From: Streptomyces shenzhenensis
Lineage (GTDB): Bacteria > Actinomycetota > Actinomycetes > Streptomycetales > Streptomycetaceae
Assembly: GCF_021462265.1 (NCBI RefSeq)
Contig: NZ_JAJONF010000008.1
Span: 124,001-188,000 of the forward strand
DNA length: 64,000 bases
Direction of reading: 5' to 3'
Made by a program: the position numbers and the translations under genes
Shown: positions 1 through 7,718 of the stretch, in pieces
Numbering within the stretch: the first letter of the stretch is position 1
Layout: the number at the start of each line of letters is the position of its first letter
The notes under the pieces: generated by a model
The model's input: only the letters and a program-made list of their open reading frames with translations
Database searches by the model: none
Told to the model about the DNA's origin: nothing

Positions 1-692
1 CCGGCCGACGGCACGCGCGCGTAGGCGGCGGGACGGGTGAGCCGGGTCCAGTGGGCGTACGGCCAGACGATCCAGTCGGCCCGGCCGATGACCTCCTTGA
101 CGGGGATCATGCCGCCGCCGGGTGAGCCGAGGTGGTCGCGGGAGTCGCTGGAGTCGCTGCGGTGGTCGCCGAGAACGAAGAGCCTGCCGCCGGGGACGAC
201 GATGTCGAAGGCCACGCTCGAGGGGGTGTCCCCGGGATAGAGGAACGCGGTCTCGTCGACCGGCCGGCCGTTCACTTCGATCCTCCCCTTCTTGTCGCAG
301 CAGACCACGTGGTCTCCTCCCACGCCGACGACGCGTTTGATGTAGTCGGCGTCCCCGAAGTACCCGGAGCCGTCGAACACCACGACATCTCCCCGGCGCG
401 GCCCGGCACCGAAACGGTACGCCAACTTATTTACGAGAACGCGGTCCCCGATCCTCAATCCCTGTTCCATGGATCCGCTGGGAATCTGGAATGGTTGCGC
501 CACGAATGTGTTGAGGACGAGCAAAAACACCAGGCAGGTGAAGAGGGTGAGGGTGGTCCAGCCGCCGGGCAGCCAGTCGGTGACCCGCCGGGTGACCCGC
601 GCCACCAACGCGAAACGCGACCGGTCCTCCGCGGCCTCTGGTTCGGGGCGGGAGGAGCGGTCGCGCTCCGTGTGCTGTGCTTCGGTGTCCAT
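1..692 (-). CDS. lepB: Signal peptidase I (partial, C-terminus beyond window)
   Basis: Membrane-anchored serine protease that removes signal peptides from exported preproteins outside the membrane. The 230 codons visible hold one N-terminal membrane segment (about residues 46-64, ending in FLLVLNTFVAQ), the catalytic serine in PSGSM (Ser74), the general-base lysine in DYIKRVVG (Lys119) and the third family box GDHRSDSSDSR. The reading frame runs open through base 1, so the C-terminus is missing. An in-frame TAG lies 12 bases upstream of the ATG, so this is the only normal start; the ribosome site is weak. It follows rplS, as the first of the clustered type I peptidases (sipW-like) does in Streptomyces; the paralogue number is inference. 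Confidence 0.93.
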   Translation of the reverse strand, partial: MDTEAQHTERDRSSRPEPEAAEDRSRFALVARVTRRVTDWLPGGWTTLTLFTCLVFLLVLNTFVAQPFQIPSGSMEQGLRIGDRVLVNKLAYRFGAGPRRGDVVVFDGSGYFGDADYIKRVVGVGGDHVVCCDKKGRIEVNGRPVDETAFLYPGDTPSSVAFDIVVPGGRLFVLGDHRSDSSDSRDHLGSPGGGMIPVKEVIGRADWIVWPYAHWTRLTRPAAYARVPSA

Positions 693-772
693 CGGGGCCA
701 GATGCTATCCGGCCTTGATGAGACTCCTTCTTACCGGCTCGTCCGCCTGCGGCGTGCGGCCGGCACGCGAGA

Positions 773-1123
773 TCAGCTCTCGCGCTTCTCCTTGATCTTC
801 GCGGCCTTACCGCGCAGGTCGCGCAGGTAGTAGAGCTTGGCGCGACGCACGTCACCGCGGGTGACGAGCTCGATCTTCTCGACGATCGGGGTGTGCACCG
901 GGAAGGTGCGCTCGACGCCGACGGAGAAGGAGACCTTGCGGACCGTGAAGGTCTCGCGGACACCGCTGCCCTGGCGGCGGATCACAACGCCCTTGAACTG
1001 CTGCACACGGGAGCGGTTGCCCTCGATGACGCGGACGTGGACGTTGACGGTGTCACCCGGGCGGAAGGCCGGGACGTCGCTGCGCAGCGACGCGGCGTCG
1101 ACGGTGTCGAGCAGGTGAGACAT
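773..1123 (-). CDS. rplS: 50S ribosomal protein L19
   Basis: Large-subunit protein at the 30S/50S interface. The 116-residue product begins [18 protein letters not shown] and carries the typical family blocks [26 protein letters not shown] and [11 protein letters not shown]. An in-frame start nine codons further upstream exists, but the ATG at 1123 has AGGAAAG about ten bases before it and matches the usual family start. It lies in the conserved rpsP-khpA-rimM-trmD-rplS order, all on the minus strand, 136 bases downstream of trmD and 80 bases upstream of lepB. Confidence 0.96.
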   Translation of the reverse strand: MSHLLDTVDAASLRSDVPAFRPGDTVNVHVRVIEGNRSRVQQFKGVVIRRQGSGVRETFTVRKVSFSVGVERTFPVHTPIVEKIELVTRGDVRRAKLYYLRDLRGKAAKIKEKRES

Positions 1124-1259
1124 TTCGTCTGCTTTCCTCGCTGATGCCACAGGTCATCAACGGAAACTAGGTGTTCCATGGGGTCTGCCGCGCGGGTCGG
1201 GGCGGGCGTCGTCTCCCCCTGTGGCAGGGGCGCACACCGGACGGACGCACAGCAGCGGC

Positions 1260-2093
1260 CTATTCTTCCACGCCCTGTGGCCTGCGCCAAAATCGGCCGT
1301 GGGGTTCGCCCTCCGGGTCCGGGGCCCAGCCCAGGATGGAGAGCATCTCGCGGTCCTTCTTGTCGAACGCCTTGGGGTCGCACCGCTCGATCAGGTCGGG
1401 CCGGTGGGCGGTGGTCCGCTTCAGGGCCTCGTCGCGGCGCCAGCGGGCGATCTTGCCGTGGTGGCCGCTGAGCAGCACGTCGGGGATGTCCCGGCCGCGC
1501 CAGACGGGCGGCTTGGTGTAGACGGGGCCTTCCAGGAGGTTCGCCATCGCGCCGGGCGCGAAGGAGTCGTCGCGGTGCGACTCGGCGTTGCCGAGGACAC
1601 CGGGCAGCAGCCGCGCCACGGCCTCGGTGATCACCAGGACCGCCGCCTCGCCGCCGGCGAGGACGTAGTCGCCGATGGACACCTCGTAGACCGGCATCCG
1701 GGTGGCGTACTCGTCCATGACGCGCCGGTCGATGCCCTCGTAGCGGGCCGGGGCGAAGATCAGCCAGGGCCGCTCGGAGAGTTCCACGGCGAGTTCCTGG
1801 GTGAAGGGGCGGCCGCTCGGGGTGGGCACGATGAGCGCGGGGGCGCGCGCGCCGGTCTCGTAGCCGTCGGCGAGGACGGTGTCGAGGGCGTCGCCCCAGG
1901 GCTCGGTCTTCATGACCATGCCGGGCCCGCCGCCGTACGGGGTGTCGTCGACCGTGTTGTGCCGGTCGTACGTCCAGCCGCGCAGATCGTGCACCTGGAC
2001 GCCGAGCTGCCCACGCGCGCGTGCCTTGCCGACGAGCGAGACGTTCAGGGGTTCGAGGTACTCGGGGAAGATCGTGACGACGTCGAGCCTCAT
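1260..2093 (-). CDS. trmD: tRNA (guanine-37-N1) methyltransferase
   Basis: SPOUT-family enzyme that methylates N1 of G37 next to the anticodon, using S-adenosylmethionine, and so protects reading frame. The 277-residue protein begins [16 protein letters not shown] and contains the knotted-fold cofactor segment ([19 protein letters not shown]) and the GGGPGMVMK loop. The start overlaps the rimM stop by four bases (ATGA), implying translational coupling. TrmD and RimM are commonly paired in ribosome-maturation operons. Confidence 0.97.
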   Translation of the reverse strand: MRLDVVTIFPEYLEPLNVSLVGKARARGQLGVQVHDLRGWTYDRHNTVDDTPYGGGPGMVMKTEPWGDALDTVLADGYETGARAPALIVPTPSGRPFTQELAVELSERPWLIFAPARYEGIDRRVMDEYATRMPVYEVSIGDYVLAGGEAAVLVITEAVARLLPGVLGNAESHRDDSFAPGAMANLLEGPVYTKPPVWRGRDIPDVLLSGHHGKIARWRRDEALKRTTAHRPDLIERCDPKAFDKKDREMLSILGWAPDPEGEPHGRFWRRPQGVEE

Positions 2094-2635
2094 GCGCTGT
2101 CGTCCCTGGACGAGGCGACCTCCGCCTGGTCGTCGATCAGGCCTGGCGGCGGTGCGACGACCGCCCTCTGCTCCTCCAGGTCGATCTCGGTGACGATCTC
2201 CCCCACGAACGGGATCATCACCTCGCTGCCGTCCGGCCGCTCCACGATGAAGAGGTCCTGGGAGGGCAGGTGCGAGATCTCGGTGATCCGGCCGACCTCG
2301 GTGCCGTCCTCGGTGACCACGTCCAGGTCGATCAGCTGGTGGTCGTAGTACTCGTCCTCGCCCTCGGGCAGTTCCTCCGGATCGATCTCGGCGATCAGGA
2401 GGGTGTTGCGCAGGGCCTCGGCGCCGGTGCGGTCCTTGACGCCCTCGAAGCGCAGGAGCAGACGGCCGCTGTGCACCCGGCCGGTCTCGATGGTGAGCGG
2501 TCCCGCCGACGCGGGATCGGTGGCGAGTACGGCGCCGGGCGCGAGCCTGAGCTCCGGCTCGTCGGTACGTACCTCGACGGTGACCTCGCCCTTGATGCCG
2601 TGGGCGCGGCCGATCCGTGCGACTACCAGCTGCAC
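2090..2635 (-). CDS. rimM: Ribosome maturation factor RimM
   Basis: 16S rRNA processing factor that binds ribosomal protein S19 during 30S assembly. The 181-residue protein opens with the family N-terminus [20 protein letters not shown] and ends in the PRC-barrel half ([17 protein letters not shown] ... [18 protein letters not shown]). It is the upstream member of the rimM-trmD couplet, with a four-base overlap, and lies about 100 bases downstream of khpA. Confidence 0.96.
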   Translation of the reverse strand: MQLVVARIGRAHGIKGEVTVEVRTDEPELRLAPGAVLATDPASAGPLTIETGRVHSGRLLLRFEGVKDRTGAEALRNTLLIAEIDPEELPEGEDEYYDHQLIDLDVVTEDGTEVGRITEISHLPSQDLFIVERPDGSEVMIPFVGEIVTEIDLEEQRAVVAPPPGLIDDQAEVASSRDDSA

Positions 2636-2735
2636 TGTGCCTGTTCTCCTGTCATCTCCTGCTCGGCCTGCTCATACGACTGCGGGCCGGGGACGGCCAG
2701 TGGCCCTCCCCGGCCCGAGCCGGTTGCGATAAGCG

Positions 2736-2975
2736 TCAGCGGACGTGGTCCACGTCGACGAGGTCGACACGGACTCCGCGGCCGCCGATGGCGCCCACGA
2801 CGGTACGCAGGGCACGCGCGGTGCGGCCGTTGCGACCGATCACCTTGCCGAGGTCGTCGGGGTGCACCCGGACCTCCAGCACACGCCCCCGGCGCAGGTC
2901 GCGCGAAGCGACCTGCACGTCGTCAGGGTTGTCGACGATGCCCTTCACGAGGTGCTCAAGCGCCTCTTCGAGCAT
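2736..2975 (-). CDS. khpA: KH-domain RNA-binding protein KhpA
   Basis: Single KH-domain RNA-binding protein of 79 residues, usually found between rpsP and rimM. The GxxG-type RNA-binding loop is visible as VIGRNGRTARALRTVV. In other bacteria KhpA pairs with KhpB/Jag and binds many transcripts; that is family knowledge. It starts five bases after the rpsP stop, so the two are cotranscribed. Confidence 0.92.
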   Translation of the reverse strand: MLEEALEHLVKGIVDNPDDVQVASRDLRRGRVLEVRVHPDDLGKVIGRNGRTARALRTVVGAIGGRGVRVDLVDVDHVR

Positions 2976-2980
2976 GGTGC

Positions 2981-3400
2981 TCAGGCCTCGGTCGACTCGG
3001 ACTCAGCCGCGGCCTCGTCCTTCTTCTCAGCCTTCTTCTTCTGGGTGATCGCCTCACCCTTGCCCTCGTCGTCACCGCCGAGCGCCTCGAACGACGGACG
3101 CGCGGCCTTCGGCGCGGCGACGAGCAGCGGCGCCGGGGCGGGCTCGCCCCTGAACTTCTGCCAGTCGCCGGTCTTCTTCAGGATGGCGAGCACGGGCTCG
3201 GTCGGCTGGGCGCCGACGCCGAGCCAGTACGCCACGCGGTCGGCGTCCACCTCGATGACCGACGGGTTGTAGGTCGGGTGGTACTTGCCGATCTCCTCGA
3301 TCGCACGGCCGTCACGGCGGGTGCGGGAGTCGGCGACGACGATGCGGTAGTGAGGCGAACGGATCTTGCCCAGACGCTTCAGCTTGATCTTGACTGCCAC
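2981..3400 (-). CDS. rpsP: 30S ribosomal protein S16
   Basis: Small-subunit assembly protein of 139 residues. The conserved N-terminus [20 protein letters not shown] and the segment [18 protein letters not shown] identify it. Beyond the core of about 85 residues it has an extra acidic/lysine-rich tail ([19 protein letters not shown]), common in actinobacteria. It is the first gene of the rpsP-khpA-rimM-trmD-rplS run, with GGAGAA upstream of the ATG. Confidence 0.96.
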   Translation of the reverse strand: MAVKIKLKRLGKIRSPHYRIVVADSRTRRDGRAIEEIGKYHPTYNPSVIEVDADRVAYWLGVGAQPTEPVLAILKKTGDWQKFRGEPAPAPLLVAAPKAARPSFEALGGDDEGKGEAITQKKKAEKKDEAAAESESTEA

Positions 3401-3737
3401 GGGAGTGGGTTCTCCTGGATTTGACGTGGTTGGGCACGGCGAGGCTGCCGCGTGGGGTTGCGGTACCCGAGTGCCCGACGGACGCGTCAGCCGGAGGAGA
3501 GAGGGGTCCTGTGCGGCTGTCGAGTACAGCTAGCCATTGTGCCACACCCTGCGGGGCCCTTCGGCCGACGGTCGGGCGGGGGCGCCTGGGCATGCCCGGG
3601 TCGCACCCGGCGTGGAGGTGAGGTCACGTCGGGTGCGAGGGACCGGTGCTGTGAAGTTGCCGCGCGCGGGGAGACGGGCGTCCGGTCCGCGAGCCGGCGG
3701 CGGAGCAATGGCTGCGGCTGCCACGAGCAGCCGTGGC
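3401..3737. other. Intergenic region upstream of rpsP
   Basis: This 337-base gap separates rpsP from the 3' end of the SprT-like gene, both on the minus strand. It must carry the promoter of the rpsP operon and the end of the SprT-like transcript. Overlapping open frames here have no family features and look like products of high GC. I see no convincing -35/-10 pair and no RNA gene. Confidence 0.4.
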
Positions 3738-4334
3738 CTATGCCGCCCCCGCGACCTCCGGGATGCGGAACGGTTTGCCGCAGCCGCCGCAGACGATGGG
3801 GGCCTGGGCCAGGACCGACGGGACCACCCGGACGTTGCGGCCGCAGTCGCACACCGCCTTGACCCGGACGCCGCCGCCGGAGGAGCCGTGGCGGGCGGCC
3901 GGGCCGCGGAAGGCGCGGGTGGTGTCGGCGGACGTGGCCACCGTGTGCGCCTTGAGAGCGCGCTGCAGTCTGTCGATGGTGGGGCGGTAGCGGCGCTTCG
4001 CCTCGGGGTTGAGCGTGACCAGCGAGAAGCCGCTGCTGGGATGCGGCTCGTCGGGGTGGTCCAGGCCCAGCTCCTCGGCGATCGCGAGGAATCGGCGGTT
4101 GTGGTAGCGGCCGGCCCGGGAGGTGTCGCGGATCCCCCGGGAGGCGGCGATGCCGTGGACTGCCTCATGGAGCAGTCGCTCGAAGGAGAGCTCGTGCCCG
4201 CACGCGGACGACGACTCCCCGATCAGGGACTCTGGCGCGGCAAGGTCCGGCAGCTCGGGGTGGTACCGCTGAATGTCGGCCCACGCCTGTGCCAGCTCTG
4301 CGGCGAGAACAGGTGGTGTCTGTGTCGTGCTCAC
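3738..4334 (-). CDS. SprT-like zinc metalloprotein
   Basis: A 198-residue protein with a zincin motif HEAVH at residues 56-60, in the context FERLLHEAVHGIAASRGI followed by RYHNRRF, the arrangement of SprT-like families. The C-terminus forms a zinc ribbon (CDCG ... CGGCG). Eukaryotic SPRTN proteases of similar layout digest DNA-protein crosslinks; that function is not shown for this gene. The start is GTG with no strong ribosome site. It stands alone between the rpsP operon and a divergent methyltransferase gene. Confidence 0.75.
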   Translation of the reverse strand: MSTTQTPPVLAAELAQAWADIQRYHPELPDLAAPESLIGESSSACGHELSFERLLHEAVHGIAASRGIRDTSRAGRYHNRRFLAIAEELGLDHPDEPHPSSGFSLVTLNPEAKRRYRPTIDRLQRALKAHTVATSADTTRAFRGPAARHGSSGGGVRVKAVCDCGRNVRVVPSVLAQAPIVCGGCGKPFRIPEVAGAA

Positions 4335-4916
4335 GTAATGAGAACGAGCGGGAGTGCCTCTGTGTTCCTATTCCGGGGCATCCCAAATAATTTGCACTTA
4401 CCCGTCAGTTGCCGCTGATGCGTGGAGACGAGTACGGGTGCGCTGATCTGCGGAGAAGCCGCACAGGCCGTACCAAGCCGGTGCGTAGCCTGACGTACGA
4501 CCCGCCACGTACCCATGGCCCGGACGCCTGGACGACGAAGGCCGACGGATACGCAAGTGGCGTTTCGGTCGCCTCGTGGCCGAAGCCCCACCCCGTCAGC
4601 GCGCGCGGCGGCCCCGACGTTACCCGCGGCCCGTCGCCCTCCGGCACCGGCCCCGCTCCGGCGGCCGGACCGTGCGGTCGCCGGTCCGCCCGGCCATGGC
4701 CGGAACCGCCGGGCCGTGGGTCAGATGGTAGAGCCCCAAGTTGCCGGGATGTGAAATCTCGCCACAGTCAGGGCCCACGCGCAAGCCGGGACCCGCGGCC
4801 TCTGGACGCCGTCGCGAGCCCGGAGTTATGTGGCATACGTGGGACGTGCGAGCGCACGACACGGGGGCCACGGAATCGGTCAGTGCGTAACTCTCGGCGG
4901 ATTGGGGCGCTTACCT
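4335..4916. other. Divergent intergenic region, no gene recognised
   Basis: This 580-base gap lies between the divergent SprT-like and methyltransferase genes. The first 100 bases (about 4340-4430) are clearly less GC-rich than the surroundings and probably contain the SprT-like promoter. Several overlapping frames span the rest, but none has a ribosome site, family motif or convincing codon bias. Nothing else was recognised. Confidence 0.4.
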
Positions 4917-5777
4917 ATGACACCTACGCTCGTGCGGCGCCACCTGTCTCACGCGGACTCACCACCCCGTGTGAACTTGGGCGCACGCGCGCGTGACTGG
5001 TCCGAGATCCAGGAGCGGATGCTGGTGCCGCTCTACGAAACCGTCCACGAACGACTCGAAGTGGGCCCCGCCACCCGGCTGCTCGGCCTGCGCTGCGGTT
5101 CCGGTCTCGCCCTGCTGATGGCGGCGGCCAGAGGGGCCTCGGTCACCGGTGTCGACTCCTGCCGCGAACGGCTCGCGCTCGCCCGTGAGCGTCTGCTGCC
5201 CGACCCGGCCCAGAGCGCACGCGCGCGTGGCCGCTCCGCCCGGATCGTCGAGGGCACGCCCCGGGACGCGGCGGTCGGGCAGGCGTCGGCGTACGACCTG
5301 ATCACCGCCTTCGACCCGATCGGCTGCCTGGCCGGCGACGCCGAGGAACTCGGTGACCTGCTCGCCGAGGCGACGCCCCTGGCGGAGCACGGCGCCGCCG
5401 TGGTGCTGGCCGGCTGGGGTCCGCCGGAACGCTGCGCGACCTCGTCCGTGCTCCGGGTGGCCGCGAAGTTGGCCGATCCTTTGCGGAGCGCCGGAAGCTG
5501 GCGGCCCGTCTGCCGGGACGATCTGGAGGAAGTGGCCCAGCGGGCCGGTCTGCGGATCGACGGTTCCGGGCGGGTCTCCTGTCCGTTCGGGTACGCCGAC
5601 ATGGACAGCGCCGTGCGGGGGCTGCTGTCGACCGGGCTGTTCGACACGGGGATCGCGGCGGTCGGCCAGGAGCAGACCGGCAAGGAGCTGACCGAGGCCC
5701 TCCACACGCACCTGCGGCCCGACGGCACGGTGTGGATGCCGAACGTCTTCCGGTATCTGATCGCCCGCGTGTGGTGA
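4917..5777 (+). CDS. Class I SAM-dependent methyltransferase
   Basis: A 286-residue protein with a Rossmann methyltransferase core: motif I degenerated to LLGLRCGSGLALLMAA, then VTGVDSCRERLALAR (motif II acidic residue) and AYDLITAFDPIGCL. No substrate can be inferred. The ATG at 4917 (MTPTLVRRHLSH) is preferred over upstream frame extensions because protein-like sequence begins there, though the ribosome site is weak. It converges on ffh with about 165 bases between them. Confidence 0.75.
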   Translation: MTPTLVRRHLSHADSPPRVNLGARARDWSEIQERMLVPLYETVHERLEVGPATRLLGLRCGSGLALLMAAARGASVTGVDSCRERLALARERLLPDPAQSARARGRSARIVEGTPRDAAVGQASAYDLITAFDPIGCLAGDAEELGDLLAEATPLAEHGAAVVLAGWGPPERCATSSVLRVAAKLADPLRSAGSWRPVCRDDLEEVAQRAGLRIDGSGRVSCPFGYADMDSAVRGLLSTGLFDTGIAAVGQEQTGKELTEALHTHLRPDGTVWMPNVFRYLIARVW

Positions 5778-5942
5778 GCGTTCCGGCACCACACCCGGCG
5801 TCCCGGAGCGCGCCGATCACGTCGCGCCGGTGCGCACCTGGGTCAGCGACCCCTGAAGCGGCCGTCACACGGTCGAGCTGAGCCGCCGTCGTCCGCGCTC
5901 GCCAGAGGCCGCTGCGGCCCCCGGCACTCGCGGTGGGCGACC

Positions 5943-7493
5943 TCAGCCCATGAACTTCTTGAACTCGTCCGGCAGCTCGAAGTCCTCGGCGCCCTGCTGC
6001 GGCAGCCCGAAGGCGTTCCCGCCCTGCGCGGCGGCCTCGCGGCGCTGCGCCTCCTCAAGCTCCTGCTGCCTGCGCTTCATCGGGTTGCCGGAGCGCTGCT
6101 TGCCCTTGGCCTGCTTCGGCTGCTTCTTCTGCCGGCCGGGGCCGCCGCCCATGCCCGGGATCCCCGGCATGCCCGGCATGCCGCCGCCCTGTGCCATGCG
6201 GGACATCATCTTGCGGGCCTCGAAGAACCGCTCGACGAGGTTCTTCACGGCGCTGACCTCGACACCGGAACCCTTGGCGATACGGGCGCGGCGCGAGCCG
6301 TTGATGATCGTCGGGTCCTGGCGCTCGCCCGGGGTCATCGACTTGATGATCGCGGCGGTGCGGTCGACGTCCCGCTCGTCGAGGTTGTTGATCTGGTCCT
6401 TGATCTGCCCCATGCCGGGCAGCATCCCGAGCAGCTTGCTGATGCTGCCCATCTTCCTGACCTGTTCCATCTGGGCCAGGAAGTCGTCCAGGGTGAAGTC
6501 CTGGCCCTTCTTCGACGCCAGCTTGGAGGCCATCTTCTGGGCCTCTTCCTGGCTGAACGTCTTCTCCGCCTGCTCGATGAGGGTGAGCAGGTCACCCATG
6601 TCGAGGATGCGGGAGGCCATCCGGTCCGGGTGGAAGGCGTCGAAGTCCTCCAGCTTCTCGCCGTTCGACGCGAACATGATCGGCTTGCCGGTGACCTGGC
6701 GGATGGAGAGCGCGGCACCGCCGCGGGCGTCACCGTCGAGCTTGGACAGGACGACACCGTCGAAGCCGACGCCGTCCTGGAAGGCCTCGGCGGTCGTGAC
6801 GGCGTCCTGGCCGATCATGGCGTCGACGACGAAGAGGATCTCGTCGGGAGAGACGGCGTCCCGGATGTCGGCCGCCTGCCGCATCAGCTCCTGGTCGATA
6901 CCGAGCCGGCCGGCGGTGTCCACGATCACGATGTCGTGGACCTTCTGCTTGGCGAACTCGATCGAGTCCTTGGCGACCTTGACCGGGTCCCCGACGCCGT
7001 TGCCGGGCTCGGGCGCGTAGACGGCGACACCGGCGCGCTCGGCGACCACGCTCAGCTGGTTGACGGCGTTGGGGCGCTGGAGGTCGGCGGCGACGAGCAG
7101 CGGCGAGTGACCCTGCTCCTTGAGCCAGCGGCCGAGCTTGCCCGCGAGGGTGGTCTTACCGGCACCCTGGAGACCGGCCAGCATGATCACGGTGGGCGGC
7201 TGCTTGGCGAACCGCAGCCGGCGCGTCTCACCGCCGAGGATCGTGACCAGCTCGTCGTTGACGATCTTCAGGACCTGCTGGGCCGGGTTCAGCGCCTTGG
7301 AGACCTCGGCGCCCAGCGAGCGCTCCTTGACGTTCTTGATGAACGTGCGGACGACCGGGAGGGCCACGTCCGCCTCAAGAAGGGCGATGCGGATTTCCCG
7401 GGCCGTGGCGTCGATATCCGCCTCGCTGAGCCGACCTTTGCCCCGGAGGGACTTGAAAGTGGCTGAGAGGCGATCAGAAAGGGTATCGAACAC
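5943..7493 (-). CDS. ffh: Signal recognition particle GTPase Ffh
   Basis: SRP54 homologue that binds 4.5S RNA and nascent signal sequences and delivers ribosomes to FtsY. The 516-residue protein has the N-terminal four-helix domain (MFDTLSDRLSATFKSLRGKG), P-loop GLQGAGKTTLAGKLG, the DTAGRLGID and SKLDGDARGG boxes, and a methionine-rich M domain (SKLLGMLPGMGQI ... MSRMAQGGGMPGMPGIPGMG). The GTG start has GAGGACC upstream. Its partner ftsY lies 8 kb away on the same strand. Confidence 0.97.
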   Translation of the reverse strand: MFDTLSDRLSATFKSLRGKGRLSEADIDATAREIRIALLEADVALPVVRTFIKNVKERSLGAEVSKALNPAQQVLKIVNDELVTILGGETRRLRFAKQPPTVIMLAGLQGAGKTTLAGKLGRWLKEQGHSPLLVAADLQRPNAVNQLSVVAERAGVAVYAPEPGNGVGDPVKVAKDSIEFAKQKVHDIVIVDTAGRLGIDQELMRQAADIRDAVSPDEILFVVDAMIGQDAVTTAEAFQDGVGFDGVVLSKLDGDARGGAALSIRQVTGKPIMFASNGEKLEDFDAFHPDRMASRILDMGDLLTLIEQAEKTFSQEEAQKMASKLASKKGQDFTLDDFLAQMEQVRKMGSISKLLGMLPGMGQIKDQINNLDERDVDRTAAIIKSMTPGERQDPTIINGSRRARIAKGSGVEVSAVKNLVERFFEARKMMSRMAQGGGMPGMPGIPGMGGGPGRQKKQPKQAKGKQRSGNPMKRRQQELEEAQRREAAAQGGNAFGLPQQGAEDFELPDEFKKFMG

Positions 7494-7663
7494 GGCTGCG
7501 TCGGTCCTCGGCTTAGGCGACAGTCTGGGCTGCCCTCCAGGGTATCTGGCCGCGCAAGCTATTCGTCCCCGCCTGCCGGATCCGCGGACGGTGACCGGGG
7601 ACGGGATCCCCGCAGCGGCGGGGAGCAGGCATCGCCGGCCCGGCCCTTCCCGCGAAGATCCGG

Positions 7664-7685
7664 GCCCCCCGCCTCGGCGGGGGGC
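7664..7685 (-). terminator. Hairpin after glnD
   Basis: A perfect nine-base stem (GCCCCCCGC / GCGGGGGGC) with a CTCG loop sits 34 bases beyond the glnD stop and before ffh. It is a plausible end for the amtB-glnK-glnD transcript, though no U-run follows, which is common for Streptomyces terminators. Confidence 0.5.
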
Positions 7686-7718
7686 ACACCCGGTGAAACG
7701 CGTGACGCGAGCCCGGGG

